Assembly: GCA_002435865.1 (NCBI GenBank)
Contig: DIWV01000014.1
Span: 76,162 to 140,161, forward strand
Origin: Cloacimonetes bacterium UBA6097
GTDB taxonomy: Bacteria; Cloacimonadota; Cloacimonadia; Cloacimonadales; Cloacimonadaceae
DNA length: 64,000 nucleotides
Direction of reading: 5' to 3'
Each line of letters opens with the position of its first letter. The first letter of the stretch is position 1. Below are positions 17,356 to 26,571 of this stretch, one piece after another. Under the pieces are notes generated by a model. That model was given only the letters and a program-made list of their open reading frames with translations, was not told where the DNA came from and made no database searches. The position numbers and the translations under genes were made by a program.

Positions 17356-17393
17356 AAAAAAGCCACACAGTGTTAAATCTGTGTGGCTTTTTT
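17356..17393. terminator. Bidirectional intrinsic terminator
   Basis: Perfect 15-bp arms AAAAAAGCCACACAG (17356-17370) and its complement (17379-17393) enclose an 8-nt loop, with A/T tracts on both sides. It lies between the converging genes ending at 17332 and 17413. Confidence 0.94.
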
Positions 17394-17412
17394 ATCTGAT
17401 TTAATTTAGTAT

Positions 17413-19482
17413 TTATTCATCGCCTTCTTCAGGCACAATCTCATCTATCACAGGATGTCTGCCTTCCAGTTCATCAATCATGTACTGGGCAGATTCATTA
17501 AGTTCTCCCTTGGGATATTTCTTGAGGAAATCTTTAAACAATTCCAGACCACGTTCTTTATCCCCGATTTCTTCAGATGTGAGGAATGCTTTCATAAAGA
17601 AAGCTTTGTAATCATCTGAGCCATTGGGATAAAACTTGATAATCTGGTCATAATAGATAGCTGCATCATTGAACTTGCGTTGGCGGGCAGAGTTATCTGC
17701 CATATCAAAAAGTTCTTCTGCAGTTAGTTTAATATCCAGTTTTTCAGGGTATTTCTTCATTCCGTATTGAGTAAAAAGCTGTTCCTTAACTGTTTCCATC
17801 TGAGTCTTCTCTTTCTCTTTCTTAAGCTGATTCTGAATACGTGATTCAACTTCAGTGTAGCTCAGGGTAGAAGTTGGTCTTTCTTCTACCACATAGAAGA
17901 ATAAAACTTCGTCTTTATAGGTTTTTGTTATAGGGCTTACTTTACCCACAGGAGTTCTCCATATTAAATCGGACAGATTTTGGTCTGGACCAACACCTGT
18001 AACGACTCCATTCTGATAATTGTTATCCAAAACATCCAGTTTTGGCTTAATGGAATACTTGGCAATTACATCAGCTACTACTTTGGAATCATTTTTCTTA
18101 ACAGCCTTGGCAAATTTCTTGTAAGCTTTTTTGGCACTCTTTTCATCTTTGCTCCACAACGCCATAACTTTTCTGGAAGAGGGAGTTGTGTAATCGCTGA
18201 GATGAGTGTCATAATAACTCCTTAATTCTTCAGGAGTTACATTTACTTCGTCAATCACAAGCTTTTTATATGCTTCCTGCAAGACGTAATAGCGTTGGGA
18301 TTGTTTGAAATCTTCATTATTGGCAAGATATTCATCATAGGTTTTATCTTTTGAAGCATCAAGAAACATTATAGTACGGGTTAAATCCTGGTTTACAAGC
18401 TGGAGTGCTCCACCGCCTTTGACGTACATTATTTGTTCCTGAGGAGACATTTTTGCCAATTTGTCCAGAATTTGTTTTACTGTCATTTCCAGGGAAGGGT
18501 CTGAAGCTGAAACTACTTTCTTTGATTCAATTTCAGTATTCTTTTCCGGTTCGCGCAGGTTTATCATATTCAGGGTAGTGGAATCAATAATAACATTATA
18601 TACAAGCTTCTGCTTGTCTATAGTAGAGTTAAGCAACCCGGCTTCTTTCTTTGGTCTCAATCTCTGGTCTACTTCAGGTTCACATTCCAGGTATGGACGC
18701 TGTCTGCCTTCTATTCTTTCAATAACCTGTAATATGCTCCAGCCCGTACTGGTTTGTACAGGACCTATATAATTGACGGTATCTACAACTGCAGCACCAA
18801 TTATGGAATCAAGTTCTGTATCAGTACCAATTCCGGGGATCGAACCGGTTAACCGGATATTCTTTATCTTGCCATTAACGTTTTTAGCATATGTATTGAT
18901 ATTATATTTGTTGGAAACTGTTTCGAATGGAACGCCTTTATTTAATTCTGCCAGCGCTTTGTCAGCATCTGCTTCATCTGCTGCCTGAATGTATTTTACA
19001 GAGATATAAGGCTGAACATAAAAATCTTTCTTATTCTCTTCATAATAGGCTTGTTTATCAGATTCAAAAAGCTGGACTTTATCTGTCACATTACGTTTGT
19101 AATATTCCTGTATTAAAACTTGCTTCTTGGCAGCATTTATTTTTTCCAGAACAGCAGGGTCATTTAATAGATTCATGTCCTGTGCCTTGCGGTAGAAGAT
19201 GTCTTCTATGCTCATTATATCAAGTATCTGGGTCTGTCCCTCAACAGTTTTAAAGCGTCCCTGAGCCTGGGCAGGTAATTTGGATATCTTATTTTCAAGG
19301 TCTTTCTTGGTTATCATTCCGCCCTGATATTCAGCTAAAATATCAGCCTGAGGAACAACTACGACAGGTTCGGTTGATTTGTCTTTAGCTTTTACGGGCT
19401 GAGGTTTTTTTACTGCATATATGACAGAAAAAATCAAGGTCAGGCAGATGATGATTACAGGTAATCTGAAGAAACGATACAT
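17413..19482 (-). CDS. PpiC/SurA-like periplasmic peptidyl-prolyl isomerase
   Basis: The start is set at the ATG at 19482 (AAGGAG upstream), giving 689 residues and a signal anchor FFRLPVIIICLTLIFSVIYA. Residues about 55-150 match the SurA N-terminal chaperone region (VLAEYQGGMITKKDLENKI). Two parvulin-like stretches follow: one with VKYIQAADEADADKALAEL, VSNKYNIN, GPVQTSTGWSILQVIERIEG, and a second with TTPSSRKVMALWSKDEKSA. The C-terminal ~100 residues form TPR-like helices (ARQRKFNDAAIYYDQIIKFYP). It probably escorts outer-membrane and secreted proteins through the periplasm, fitting the many exported products nearby. Family-level assignment is firm; catalytic activity is not shown. Confidence 0.85.
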   Translation of the reverse strand: MYRFFRLPVIIICLTLIFSVIYAVKKPQPVKAKDKSTEPVVVVPQADILAEYQGGMITKKDLENKISKLPAQAQGRFKTVEGQTQILDIMSIEDIFYRKAQDMNLLNDPAVLEKINAAKKQVLIQEYYKRNVTDKVQLFESDKQAYYEENKKDFYVQPYISVKYIQAADEADADKALAELNKGVPFETVSNKYNINTYAKNVNGKIKNIRLTGSIPGIGTDTELDSIIGAAVVDTVNYIGPVQTSTGWSILQVIERIEGRQRPYLECEPEVDQRLRPKKEAGLLNSTIDKQKLVYNVIIDSTTLNMINLREPEKNTEIESKKVVSASDPSLEMTVKQILDKLAKMSPQEQIMYVKGGGALQLVNQDLTRTIMFLDASKDKTYDEYLANNEDFKQSQRYYVLQEAYKKLVIDEVNVTPEELRSYYDTHLSDYTTPSSRKVMALWSKDEKSAKKAYKKFAKAVKKNDSKVVADVIAKYSIKPKLDVLDNNYQNGVVTGVGPDQNLSDLIWRTPVGKVSPITKTYKDEVLFFYVVEERPTSTLSYTEVESRIQNQLKKEKEKTQMETVKEQLFTQYGMKKYPEKLDIKLTAEELFDMADNSARQRKFNDAAIYYDQIIKFYPNGSDDYKAFFMKAFLTSEEIGDKERGLELFKDFLKKYPKGELNESAQYMIDELEGRHPVIDEIVPEEGDE

Positions 19483-20301
19483 TGTAGACTCCTTTATATC
19501 TTGCATAGTAATCTGAAAACAACTTCTTTTTTCAGATATTTGTCGTCAAGAGATTTATCACATCGCATCATTACCCCCGCATTTTTTTTAAAGAAACTAA
19601 TCTTAAGCTGCCAAGGTTCAGTATCTCAAGCTCCATAATCATGCTTTGTCCTTTTCTCAAAAGCCTTTTTAACTGCTTTCACTCATCATCAGTACCATGG
19701 ATAATATCGTACTTATAGCTATATTACCCTCTGCTTTCCCTTAGATGAAATACGGTAGCATTACGGTAGCATTACGGTAGTAATACGGTAATTTACCGTA
19801 TTACTACCGTAATGCTACCGTAATGCTACCGTAATGCTATTAAGGCTCGTTGAAGGAGAATAAGGAACGAGAATGAATTATACCTGCAGCATCTATTGCT
19901 GCACTGAGTGTTTTTTAAGGACTTGGTTTCCAGCCTTTGCCGGAATGATAAAAGCAGTGGAGGATTTTTGACTTACGCACAAACTAATAAAATATGAGAT
20001 AAAATTGTCATTTAAGCACAAATAGCATTACTTTATAGGGTAGAGGGTAAAAAAAACGTAATTAATCATTGACGAAAAATGGCATAATTAATATTTAATA
20101 ACTTTAGGCATATTTATTGAATTTGCATGGTTGTATGGCATTATATGAAAACAGGAAATCACTGATTCATATAGTCATAGGATTTTTATTGGGATAATAA
20201 TGTAGGGTAAAATGGCAAGATCGGAAATATTTTCATCCGGATTGGCACACAATGTGCAAGATAATTTAACACAAGAAATAAAACCCCTGTAGGAGGAAAT
20301 A
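19483..20301. other. Intergenic region upstream of the pilus operon
   Basis: No gene was found in these 819 nt between the divergent chaperone and pilus units. It contains the large 11-bp-unit palindrome at 19751-19833 and an AT-rich stretch, with a weak TTGACG (20069-20074) / TATTTA (20092-20097) promoter candidate about 200 nt before the pilin. A GAGGA ribosome site lies at about 20293. A long 5' leader for the pilin mRNA is possible. Confidence 0.55.
19751..19833. repeat. 41-bp-arm perfect palindrome made of 11-bp units
   Basis: The arms at 19751-19791 and 19793-19833 are exact complements about a single central T. Each arm is built from the 11-bp unit TACGGTAGCAT: two exact copies, one variant TACGGTAGTAA, then a partial TACGGTAA. 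The complement strand reads as TACCGTAATGC arrays, identical to the array at 1-33. There is no T-run, and the arms are far longer than a terminator needs. Confidence 0.95.
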
Positions 20302-20739
20302 ATGCTGAGAAAAATGAAGAATCAGAAAGGATTCACTCTAATCGAAATCTTGGTCGTGGTTATTATCGTGGCCATACTTGCTGCATTCGCAGTACCACGT
20401 TATCTTCGTTACGTGGAGAAATCACGTTCAACTGAGGCTCAAACAGGTATCCGCTCAGTTCGTACCGCTTATGATGTATACATTCAAACCAATGGCACAT
20501 CAGAAGGTTACACAATTGATTTAGCACTGAAAGATTCACGCTTGGGCGCATCAACCTTAAAAAACTGGATTTTTGAAGTCGTAGGCAATCCACCTAAAAA
20601 GTTTATTGCTACTTCAACTGCAGATTTCTCTTCCGGAGAAGGCAAACAGGTTTGGTATGACGTAGAAGAATCAAAATTTCACGGTTATGGTATTGACAAC
20701 TGGACTAATCCAGACACCGGGGGAACTGAAACAGAATAG
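20302..20739 (+). CDS. Major type IV pilin / GspG-like pseudopilin
   Basis: This 145-residue prepilin has a short basic leader and the processing site K-G/F-T-L-I-E-I-L (Gly10 then Phe11 in the numbering of the full protein). Glu at mature position 5 is present. The hydrophobic N-terminal helix VVVIIVAILAAFAVPRYL follows, then a globular domain. The length and the VPRY segment resemble GspG/major pilins. It is the first gene of the pilus cluster, with the ribosome site GAGGA, and lies 18 nt before pilT. Whether it builds a surface pilus or a secretion pseudopilus is open; the presence of PilT favours a retractable pilus. Confidence 0.93.
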   Translation: MLRKMKNQKGFTLIEILVVVIIVAILAAFAVPRYLRYVEKSRSTEAQTGIRSVRTAYDVYIQTNGTSEGYTIDLALKDSRLGASTLKNWIFEVVGNPPKKFIATSTADFSSGEGKQVWYDVEESKFHGYGIDNWTNPDTGGTETE

Positions 20740-20757
20740 TCTCCGTGGGAGGATAAC

Positions 20758-21813
20758 TTGACAATTCAAGATTTACTACGCTTCACAGCGGAAGCGGGAG
20801 CATCTGACTTGCATGTAAGCGCCGGTTCTCATCCAATGGTGAGAGTAAACGGTCGCATGAAAAGATTGAATCTTCCAATCCTGACTGTTGAAGAAATGGA
20901 AAACTTAGTCTTCAGCGTTATGAACGAAGTACAGAAGGAAATGTTCATTAAAAATCTGGAAATTGACTTCTCAACTAAACTTAGTAACGATGTCAGATTT
21001 CGTGTAAATGCATTTAACCAAATTAATGGCATAGCCGCAGCCTTTCGTGTGATTCCTAACGAAATTAAACAGTACGAAGAATTGCACCTGCCCGAAGTTC
21101 TCAAGAAACTGACAACCAAGGAAAAGGGTTTGATCTTGGTCACCGGTCCTACAGGTAGCGGAAAATCCACTACCCTGGCGACGATGATTGATAGTATCAA
21201 TGACATGCGTGCCTGCCATATTATCACAATTGAAGACCCCATCGAGTTCGTGCACAGAAGTAAGAATTCATTAATTAATCAGCGTGAATTGGGTCATGAC
21301 ACCTGGTCCTTTACAGCAGCATTGCGTTCTGCACTTCGTGAAGACCCGGACGTCATTCTTGTAGGTGAAATGCGTGACCTGGAAACTGTTTCTCTGGCAT
21401 TAACAGCTGCAGAAACAGGACATTTGGTTTTTGCCACTCTGCATACGGGAAGTTGTACAAAATCAATCGACCGTATCATTGATATGTTCCCCAAGGAACA
21501 ACAGCAGCAAGTGCGTTCGATGCTTTCTGAATCGTTGGAAGCCGTTGTTGCACAAACTCTTTTACCTACGAAAGATGGTAAAGGACGTGTTCCGGCCGTG
21601 GAAATCATGATAGCTAATGCAGCAGTGCGAAATCTGATTCGTGAAGAAAAGACATACCAGATACCTTCTGTAATTCAGGCAGGCAGCAAAGAAGGCATGC
21701 AAACCAGAGACCAGTCATTGTATAATCTGGTAATGAACAACCTGGTGGAAAGAACTATAGCCGAAGAATTGGCGGAAAACCCCAAGATGTTTGCTACCGG
21801 AGCTGGTTTTTAA
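20758..21813 (+). CDS. pilT: Type IV pilus retraction ATPase PilT
   Basis: This 351-residue hexameric ATPase drives pilus retraction and twitching. It has the start DLLRFTAEAGASDLHVSAG, Walker A GPTGSGKS near residue 130, the Asp box ITIEDPIEF, Walker B VGEMRD, and the His box ATLHTGSC. The C-terminus has AAVRNLIREEKTYQIP, as in PilT. The start is TTG at 20758, 5 nt after GGGAGGATAA. No upstream ATG fits. It lies inside the pilus operon between the pilin and the minor pilins. Confidence 0.97.
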   Translation: MTIQDLLRFTAEAGASDLHVSAGSHPMVRVNGRMKRLNLPILTVEEMENLVFSVMNEVQKEMFIKNLEIDFSTKLSNDVRFRVNAFNQINGIAAAFRVIPNEIKQYEELHLPEVLKKLTTKEKGLILVTGPTGSGKSTTLATMIDSINDMRACHIITIEDPIEFVHRSKNSLINQRELGHDTWSFTAALRSALREDPDVILVGEMRDLETVSLALTAAETGHLVFATLHTGSCTKSIDRIIDMFPKEQQQQVRSMLSESLEAVVAQTLLPTKDGKGRVPAVEIMIANAAVRNLIREEKTYQIPSVIQAGSKEGMQTRDQSLYNLVMNNLVERTIAEELAENPKMFATGAGF

Positions 21814-21883
21814 ATTGTAGTAAATTGGATTGATTAATATAATGAATTCTGCATACAAGCTGCTCCTATTTGGAGGATAAGGC

Positions 21884-22303
21884 ATGATTGCAAGACTTAA
21901 AAATGAGAACGGAATGACTCTGTTGGAAATAATAGCAACTGCATTAATTGTTGGAGTTGCTATGGTGGGGTTGTATCTGGGAATCATTTACGCAGACAAG
22001 CAGGTCCAACGTAATTATCATGATCGGGTGGCGACACTGCACGCATCCGGAGAAATTGATTGGCAGTATTATTACAGAAAGAACTATAAACAATTTGACA
22101 CATTTAATTCTAAAACTGTCAATATTGACATTCTGGCTCGGGGTAGAACGTTGACCGGGCAAATGACCATGAAGATAACACCTCAGTCAGAAAATTCCAA
22201 TGGTACTAACGTGGATTACGAGATGGTCGAAGTTACCGTAAAATGGTTGGAACCTGATGAAACAAAGACGCGCCACATTGTTGTCCGGGAAGATTTTTAT
22301 TAA
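21884..22303 (+). CDS. Minor pseudopilin with N-terminal methylation motif
   Basis: This 139-residue protein has the prepilin signal ENG/MTLLEIIAT, with Glu at +5, followed by a hydrophobic helix ALIVGVAMVGLYLGIIYA. The globular part is short, with a beta-rich tail (VDYEMVEVTVKWLEP) as in GspI/GspJ-type or PilV-type minor pilins. The ribosome site is GGAGGA. It is 28 nt upstream of a second minor pilin and probably forms part of the pilus tip-priming complex. Confidence 0.87.
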   Translation: MIARLKNENGMTLLEIIATALIVGVAMVGLYLGIIYADKQVQRNYHDRVATLHASGEIDWQYYYRKNYKQFDTFNSKTVNIDILARGRTLTGQMTMKITPQSENSNGTNVDYEMVEVTVKWLEPDETKTRHIVVREDFY

Positions 22304-22331
22304 TCAGGGAAACTGAAGGGATAAAAAAAAT

Positions 22332-22943
22332 ATGAAGTTATTACGTTCACAAACCGGTTTTACCATAACAGAAATAATGGTTGTAATTGTAATATCAGGA
22401 TTTTTGATGGCAGTTGCAGCAACCGGCTTCAGTTCTTTCTTCAGTAAATTTAATGAAATGACCAAAACGATGGAGTTGCAAAGAGATGCATTTAATTGCC
22501 TGCAAACCATTAAAAACGGTATTCCAATCGGCAGTGGAGCAGGCTTGAGATTTCAGGGTATTGCTACTTCTGATTCGGTTCTGTTTGAAGGTACCAATGC
22601 AACCAGCGGTAAAAGCATCAGGCTGTATCCACCTGTTACGGATTATACTCATCAAAATGATTTTATTAGGATTTTCTATGAAAAATCCAGTTGGTCAGTG
22701 CGTTCCACGTATCTGTATGGCTCTATTCAACCACCGGCACCTCTATATCTATTCCCCAAAAACACCAGGGGCAACACTATGGAAGTGACCGATCTTAACT
22801 TTAAAAAAGTTAATGCGGGAGCAGTGACAAAAGTTTTAGAAGTCCAGCTGAGTGCCAGGGTTCCCATACGCCAAGTACATAAAAACAAATTTGAATACGC
22901 ATATGTGAACTATGCAACCAGAATGACTCTAAACATGAAATAA
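22332..22943 (+). CDS. Minor pseudopilin (GspJ/PilW-like)
   Basis: This 203-residue protein has the leader MKLLRSQTG and mature start FTITEIMVVIVISGFLMAVA, with Glu at +5. The globular domain contains a long alpha segment and beta strands ending in KFEYAYVNYATRMTLNMK, the size range of GspJ/PilW minor pilins. It lies between the smaller minor pilin and the large pilin-like protein. The three probably assemble a tip complex. Confidence 0.87.
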   Translation: MKLLRSQTGFTITEIMVVIVISGFLMAVAATGFSSFFSKFNEMTKTMELQRDAFNCLQTIKNGIPIGSGAGLRFQGIATSDSVLFEGTNATSGKSIRLYPPVTDYTHQNDFIRIFYEKSSWSVRSTYLYGSIQPPAPLYLFPKNTRGNTMEVTDLNFKKVNAGAVTKVLEVQLSARVPIRQVHKNKFEYAYVNYATRMTLNMK

Positions 22944-22980
22944 TTATGAAAAAACAAAACAAAAAGCGAAGGAGGTAGGG

Positions 22981-24864
22981 ATGTATAAATTACTTCGCAA
23001 TCAACAAGGAAACATAGCCTTGGCATTAGCCCTGGCTGTGGTTGGTATCATGTCAGGCATTACGATGGCTACGCTTGCCTATAAGGATACTATTGATGCT
23101 CAGCATGATTTTAACGGCATTCAAGAATTACATCTTCTCAGGTCAGAAACTGTACGTGCCCAGGTAGTGGCGCAAAAACTGGATTATTCGGGAGGTGGAT
23201 TTACTCTTGAGCCCCGGAAAGCTATTATAGTCAGTTCACATGCAAAAACTACCTACACTATGAACACGCAAATTCTTCAGCAGAATATATCAACCGGTGG
23301 CGGACTATATTTTTCACAAGGATACAATATCAGGACATTAGTGAATGCCTATCGAGGTGCAAATTCATCTCAATATGTTAACAAAATCAAGCAGTCCATG
23401 GTATCCAAGTATGGTGAGAAGGGTATAAGACGCAACAGCTTTGCCGGATACCACTATTTTACCGATACAGACCAATCGATGAATGGCACCAATGTTTATT
23501 TCTGGGGTCCGGATGTAATTCATGGCAAAGTTCACAGTAATTCTGATATCTGGATTAAACAATTAGGGGGCGGAAGCAACAATGGTTGGCCTACGTTTTA
23601 TGGTCCCGTCTATACTGCCGGAGAAATACAATCTTTCAGTGGTACTCCACCCTATGCGCAGGTGTTCAGAGGTGGATATTTTGAACATGTCAGTCAGCTG
23701 GAATTTAATCCAACTGCAGATTTAATACGAGCTCACGGCACAGCAATCGGTTCTACAGCTTATGATCCCAACCGTATTCTGTTTGTAGAAGTTAACGGGG
23801 GTTCATATAATTCATGGATGGGACAGATTATTAATGCAGGACCCGATACAGCAGATGTCTGGACTCAATATCCCCCGCGCGCAGGTACATACTTATTCCG
23901 TAACCGCTGGACAAAATATGATACTATGTGGACTGCAGGACCTTCAGGTCCGAGCATTGGACACTCCAATATTGTATTTTCCAAGTTATGGTTAAAAGGA
24001 AGATTCCAGGGAGCTCAAACCTGGTGCTCTGTTGACACGCTATATCTTAATGATAATTGCTATCTGGCGGGTACTCAACTTGGTTCGTGCCCGGATGGAA
24101 CTGTTACTGGCTCTTCTATCAACCGCAGTGATTATTTAGGCATAGTATCTGAGAAATCTATCTTGATTCAATACGGGTATCGCGATCCCCAGGACTCAAC
24201 CAGATACAAACCAAACTGCGATGGGAATACAACAGCCGGAGCTATATGGATTTATGCAGCTCTTTGCGCTTTGGGCGATGGCGCTGGTGTTACCCAGAAA
24301 GATGGAATTTTTACTTTTGAATACCAACATCCGCATCCATCTGTTCCAGCAGTAAGACTTGGCACTAATAATTATGTATGGGATAAAATAGATATACATA
24401 GAAGGAGATTCCCTCAAACCGCTACTTCAAGATGGCCCGGGAACATAGATTATCCATGGTACAATCCCTTATGGCCGGAAGGATTCCCATATACTGAGCG
24501 AGGTACCATACATTTGTGGGGCTCAGTTGCACAGAGGAGACGTGGCTATGTACACCGTAATCTGGCTGATAGTGAATATCCTAATCCTGACCAGCTTTGG
24601 AATATTCCCATAGATTTTTGCGGAGGAGCAGCAGGCAACACATATAATGATCCGGTTTTGGGCATTGCATGGCGTGCACAACCAGCTCCAAACGCTACCG
24701 GCTCCGGAACAGGCTATTCTACAAAAGACTATAATTTTGACGAGCGTTTCTCATTTGTTACTCCACCGGATTTTCCGGAAGTACATGTGAGGGGCGGCTT
24801 AACACCATTTGAATCAGAGGCTTGGGCATTGAGGAAACCACCGAAAACTTTAACGCAAAATTAA
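22981..24864 (+). CDS. Large pilin-like protein (PilX/GspK position) with unknown extracellular domain
   Basis: This 627-residue protein has an N-terminus like a class III signal: basic leader MYKLLRNQQG, then a long hydrophobic helix NIALALALAVVGIMSGITMA. Residue +5 is not glutamate, as in GspK/PilX-type tip pseudopilins. The large remainder has W, Y, G and P-rich segments and a VIHGKVHSNSDIWI stretch typical of beta-rich proteins, and no recognised enzyme motif. GGAGG precedes the start. In the operon it follows two minor pilins, so I infer a pilus-tip adhesin or GspK-like cap. The size is much greater than that of ordinary tip pseudopilins. Confidence 0.75.
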   Translation: MYKLLRNQQGNIALALALAVVGIMSGITMATLAYKDTIDAQHDFNGIQELHLLRSETVRAQVVAQKLDYSGGGFTLEPRKAIIVSSHAKTTYTMNTQILQQNISTGGGLYFSQGYNIRTLVNAYRGANSSQYVNKIKQSMVSKYGEKGIRRNSFAGYHYFTDTDQSMNGTNVYFWGPDVIHGKVHSNSDIWIKQLGGGSNNGWPTFYGPVYTAGEIQSFSGTPPYAQVFRGGYFEHVSQLEFNPTADLIRAHGTAIGSTAYDPNRILFVEVNGGSYNSWMGQIINAGPDTADVWTQYPPRAGTYLFRNRWTKYDTMWTAGPSGPSIGHSNIVFSKLWLKGRFQGAQTWCSVDTLYLNDNCYLAGTQLGSCPDGTVTGSSINRSDYLGIVSEKSILIQYGYRDPQDSTRYKPNCDGNTTAGAIWIYAALCALGDGAGVTQKDGIFTFEYQHPHPSVPAVRLGTNNYVWDKIDIHRRRFPQTATSRWPGNIDYPWYNPLWPEGFPYTERGTIHLWGSVAQRRRGYVHRNLADSEYPNPDQLWNIPIDFCGGAAGNTYNDPVLGIAWRAQPAPNATGSGTGYSTKDYNFDERFSFVTPPDFPEVHVRGGLTPFESEAWALRKPPKTLTQN

Positions 24865-24885
24865 TGTGATAGATAAAGAGGAACT

Positions 24886-25956
24886 ATGAAGAAAAAGAAA
24901 CCGGTAAAGTTCAGAGAATCTGTGGGAATCGATATAGGTTCTCACAGCGTAAAAATCGTTCACCTAAAGCGTCTGCACGAAGGTTTTAAGCTCCTGAATT
25001 ATGAGATAAGACCCACAGTGCCCCAGGGTGTTGAGTATGTGCCATCAGATTTAAGACCGGAGCGCTTTGCTCCGATTATTATCGAAATGATGAAGACTCT
25101 GCACATAAGCCCCAAGACTATTAAGCACTTAGTTTCAGCAATAGGTGGAGACAACACTAGTATCAAGCAGATTAAGACAATTTTCTTACCCGATGATGAA
25201 TTGGAATCTGCCTTATTTTTTGAAGCTAAGAAACATATCCCTATCAGCGGAAATGATATGGTTCTTGATTATCAGGTGTTGAATGTGGAAGAAAAAACCA
25301 ATAATATGAATATACTATTGGCTGCATCCACAAAGGACATATTGAACGAGCATTCAAATATATTGGTTACAGCAGGTCTTTCTCCCAATATTGTTGACCT
25401 TGATTCTTTAGCTGTTGCCAATAGCTTTGCGCTAAATTCATTTGTAGAAGATGGTGTATATGTGCTTTTGAATCTGGGTGCCCACAGAACCAATATGGTT
25501 ATATGGGGACCTAATTCTAAAATGTTTGCTCGTGATATTCCTTTTGGGGGCTATCACATCACACGGGATATTATGAGAAAGCGGCAGCTGGAATTTAATG
25601 AAGCTGACAACTACAAGATGGAATGGGGTCTGCTTGATGATCCGAGTGCAGCTTCTGCGAGCACAATCAGCATGCTGGATATTTCCGAGAAATCAACTGA
25701 AGATATGATAGTTGAAGAAATTAGACGCTCATTAAGGTTTTATGTTAAAGAAGCCGGTAATAGTGACTTTAGGAAAATCTATCTCATGGGTGGAACTGCA
25801 AAATTAAAAGGTTTGCAAGAGTTCGTTCAGGATAAAGTAAATATTCCAACAGAAGTTTATATGCCTTTCGTAAACATAGAAATGCCTGAGAAATTCCAAG
25901 ATAAAAAAGACCCCCAATTGGCATTGGCAATCGGTCTGGCAATGCGCGTGGAATAG
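24886..25956 (+). CDS. pilM: Type IV pilus assembly protein PilM
   Basis: This 356-residue cytoplasmic actin/FtsA-like protein links the inner-membrane PilN/O complex to the motor. It has the phosphate-1 strand VGIDIGSHSVKIVHL, a second nucleotide-binding segment VLLNLGAHRTNMV, and the adenosine motif IYLMGGTAKLKGL near the C-terminus. Length and motifs are typical. It starts the pilM-N-O-P-secretin block, which is the conserved alignment complex order. Confidence 0.95.
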   Translation: MKKKKPVKFRESVGIDIGSHSVKIVHLKRLHEGFKLLNYEIRPTVPQGVEYVPSDLRPERFAPIIIEMMKTLHISPKTIKHLVSAIGGDNTSIKQIKTIFLPDDELESALFFEAKKHIPISGNDMVLDYQVLNVEEKTNNMNILLAASTKDILNEHSNILVTAGLSPNIVDLDSLAVANSFALNSFVEDGVYVLLNLGAHRTNMVIWGPNSKMFARDIPFGGYHITRDIMRKRQLEFNEADNYKMEWGLLDDPSAASASTISMLDISEKSTEDMIVEEIRRSLRFYVKEAGNSDFRKIYLMGGTAKLKGLQEFVQDKVNIPTEVYMPFVNIEMPEKFQDKKDPQLALAIGLAMRVE

Positions 25957-25971
25957 GGCAGAGGTGAGATT

Positions 25972-26571
25972 ATGACGCAACAATTTTACTTTAAAATCAA
26001 CCTGAACAAATTCGGAGAAATGAAACTCCAGCAGGAGAAAGAGAAAAAGACTTTCATTAAAGCGATATTATTCTTTGCTATAGGCACGATCATATTGTTT
26101 AGCTTTGTCCTGTATCTTGATTCCATGCTTGCCAAGAAAGTTGCAAACCGCAAGGATTTCCTGCGGGAAACTGAGCAAAAGATTGCTACATTCCAGGAGA
26201 CTGCAGATTTCTTATCCAGTAATGATCTTGATTTGTTAGCTAAAACATTTACAGACAGAATATTCTGGGCTAAGAAACTGGTTGCACTATCTCATGAGAT
26301 AGACAACAAAATGGCAATAACCCAGTTTTCTTATAAAAATGGAGTTCTTAGTTTATACGGTGTTACTTCAATAGATGCCACCCAAAGAGAATTTGATTTA
26401 ATTGACAGGTTTATTTCTAATTTAAAGGCAAATGAGCAAATCAGCAAGGACTTCCCTGAAATCAAATATGCCAGGGCTAGTCGTGATAAGGTTAAAGATA
26501 CAGATATTATCAGATTCCAGATTGATTGCTTCAGCAATGATTTTAACAGCCGTAAAGGTGGTGTCAGATGA
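25972..26571 (+). CDS. pilN: PilN-like inner-membrane alignment protein
   Basis: This 199-residue bitopic protein has an N-terminal cytoplasmic segment containing FYFKINLNKFGE (the PilN-type N-terminus that contacts PilM), one membrane helix at about 34-52 (AILFFAIGTIILFSFVLYL), a coiled coil and a periplasmic ferredoxin-like domain. It overlaps the next gene by 4 nt (ATGA), implying translational coupling. Assignment rests on order and topology more than on strong sequence identity. Confidence 0.82.
   Translation: MTQQFYFKINLNKFGEMKLQQEKEKKTFIKAILFFAIGTIILFSFVLYLDSMLAKKVANRKDFLRETEQKIATFQETADFLSSNDLDLLAKTFTDRIFWAKKLVALSHEIDNKMAITQFSYKNGVLSLYGVTSIDATQREFDLIDRFISNLKANEQISKDFPEIKYARASRDKVKDTDIIRFQIDCFSNDFNSRKGGVR

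Noticed and set aside
1..19833. CRISPR array at the TACCGTAATGC repeats
   Set aside because: Repeats are 11 bp, contiguous and without spacers, and no cas gene lies in the window.
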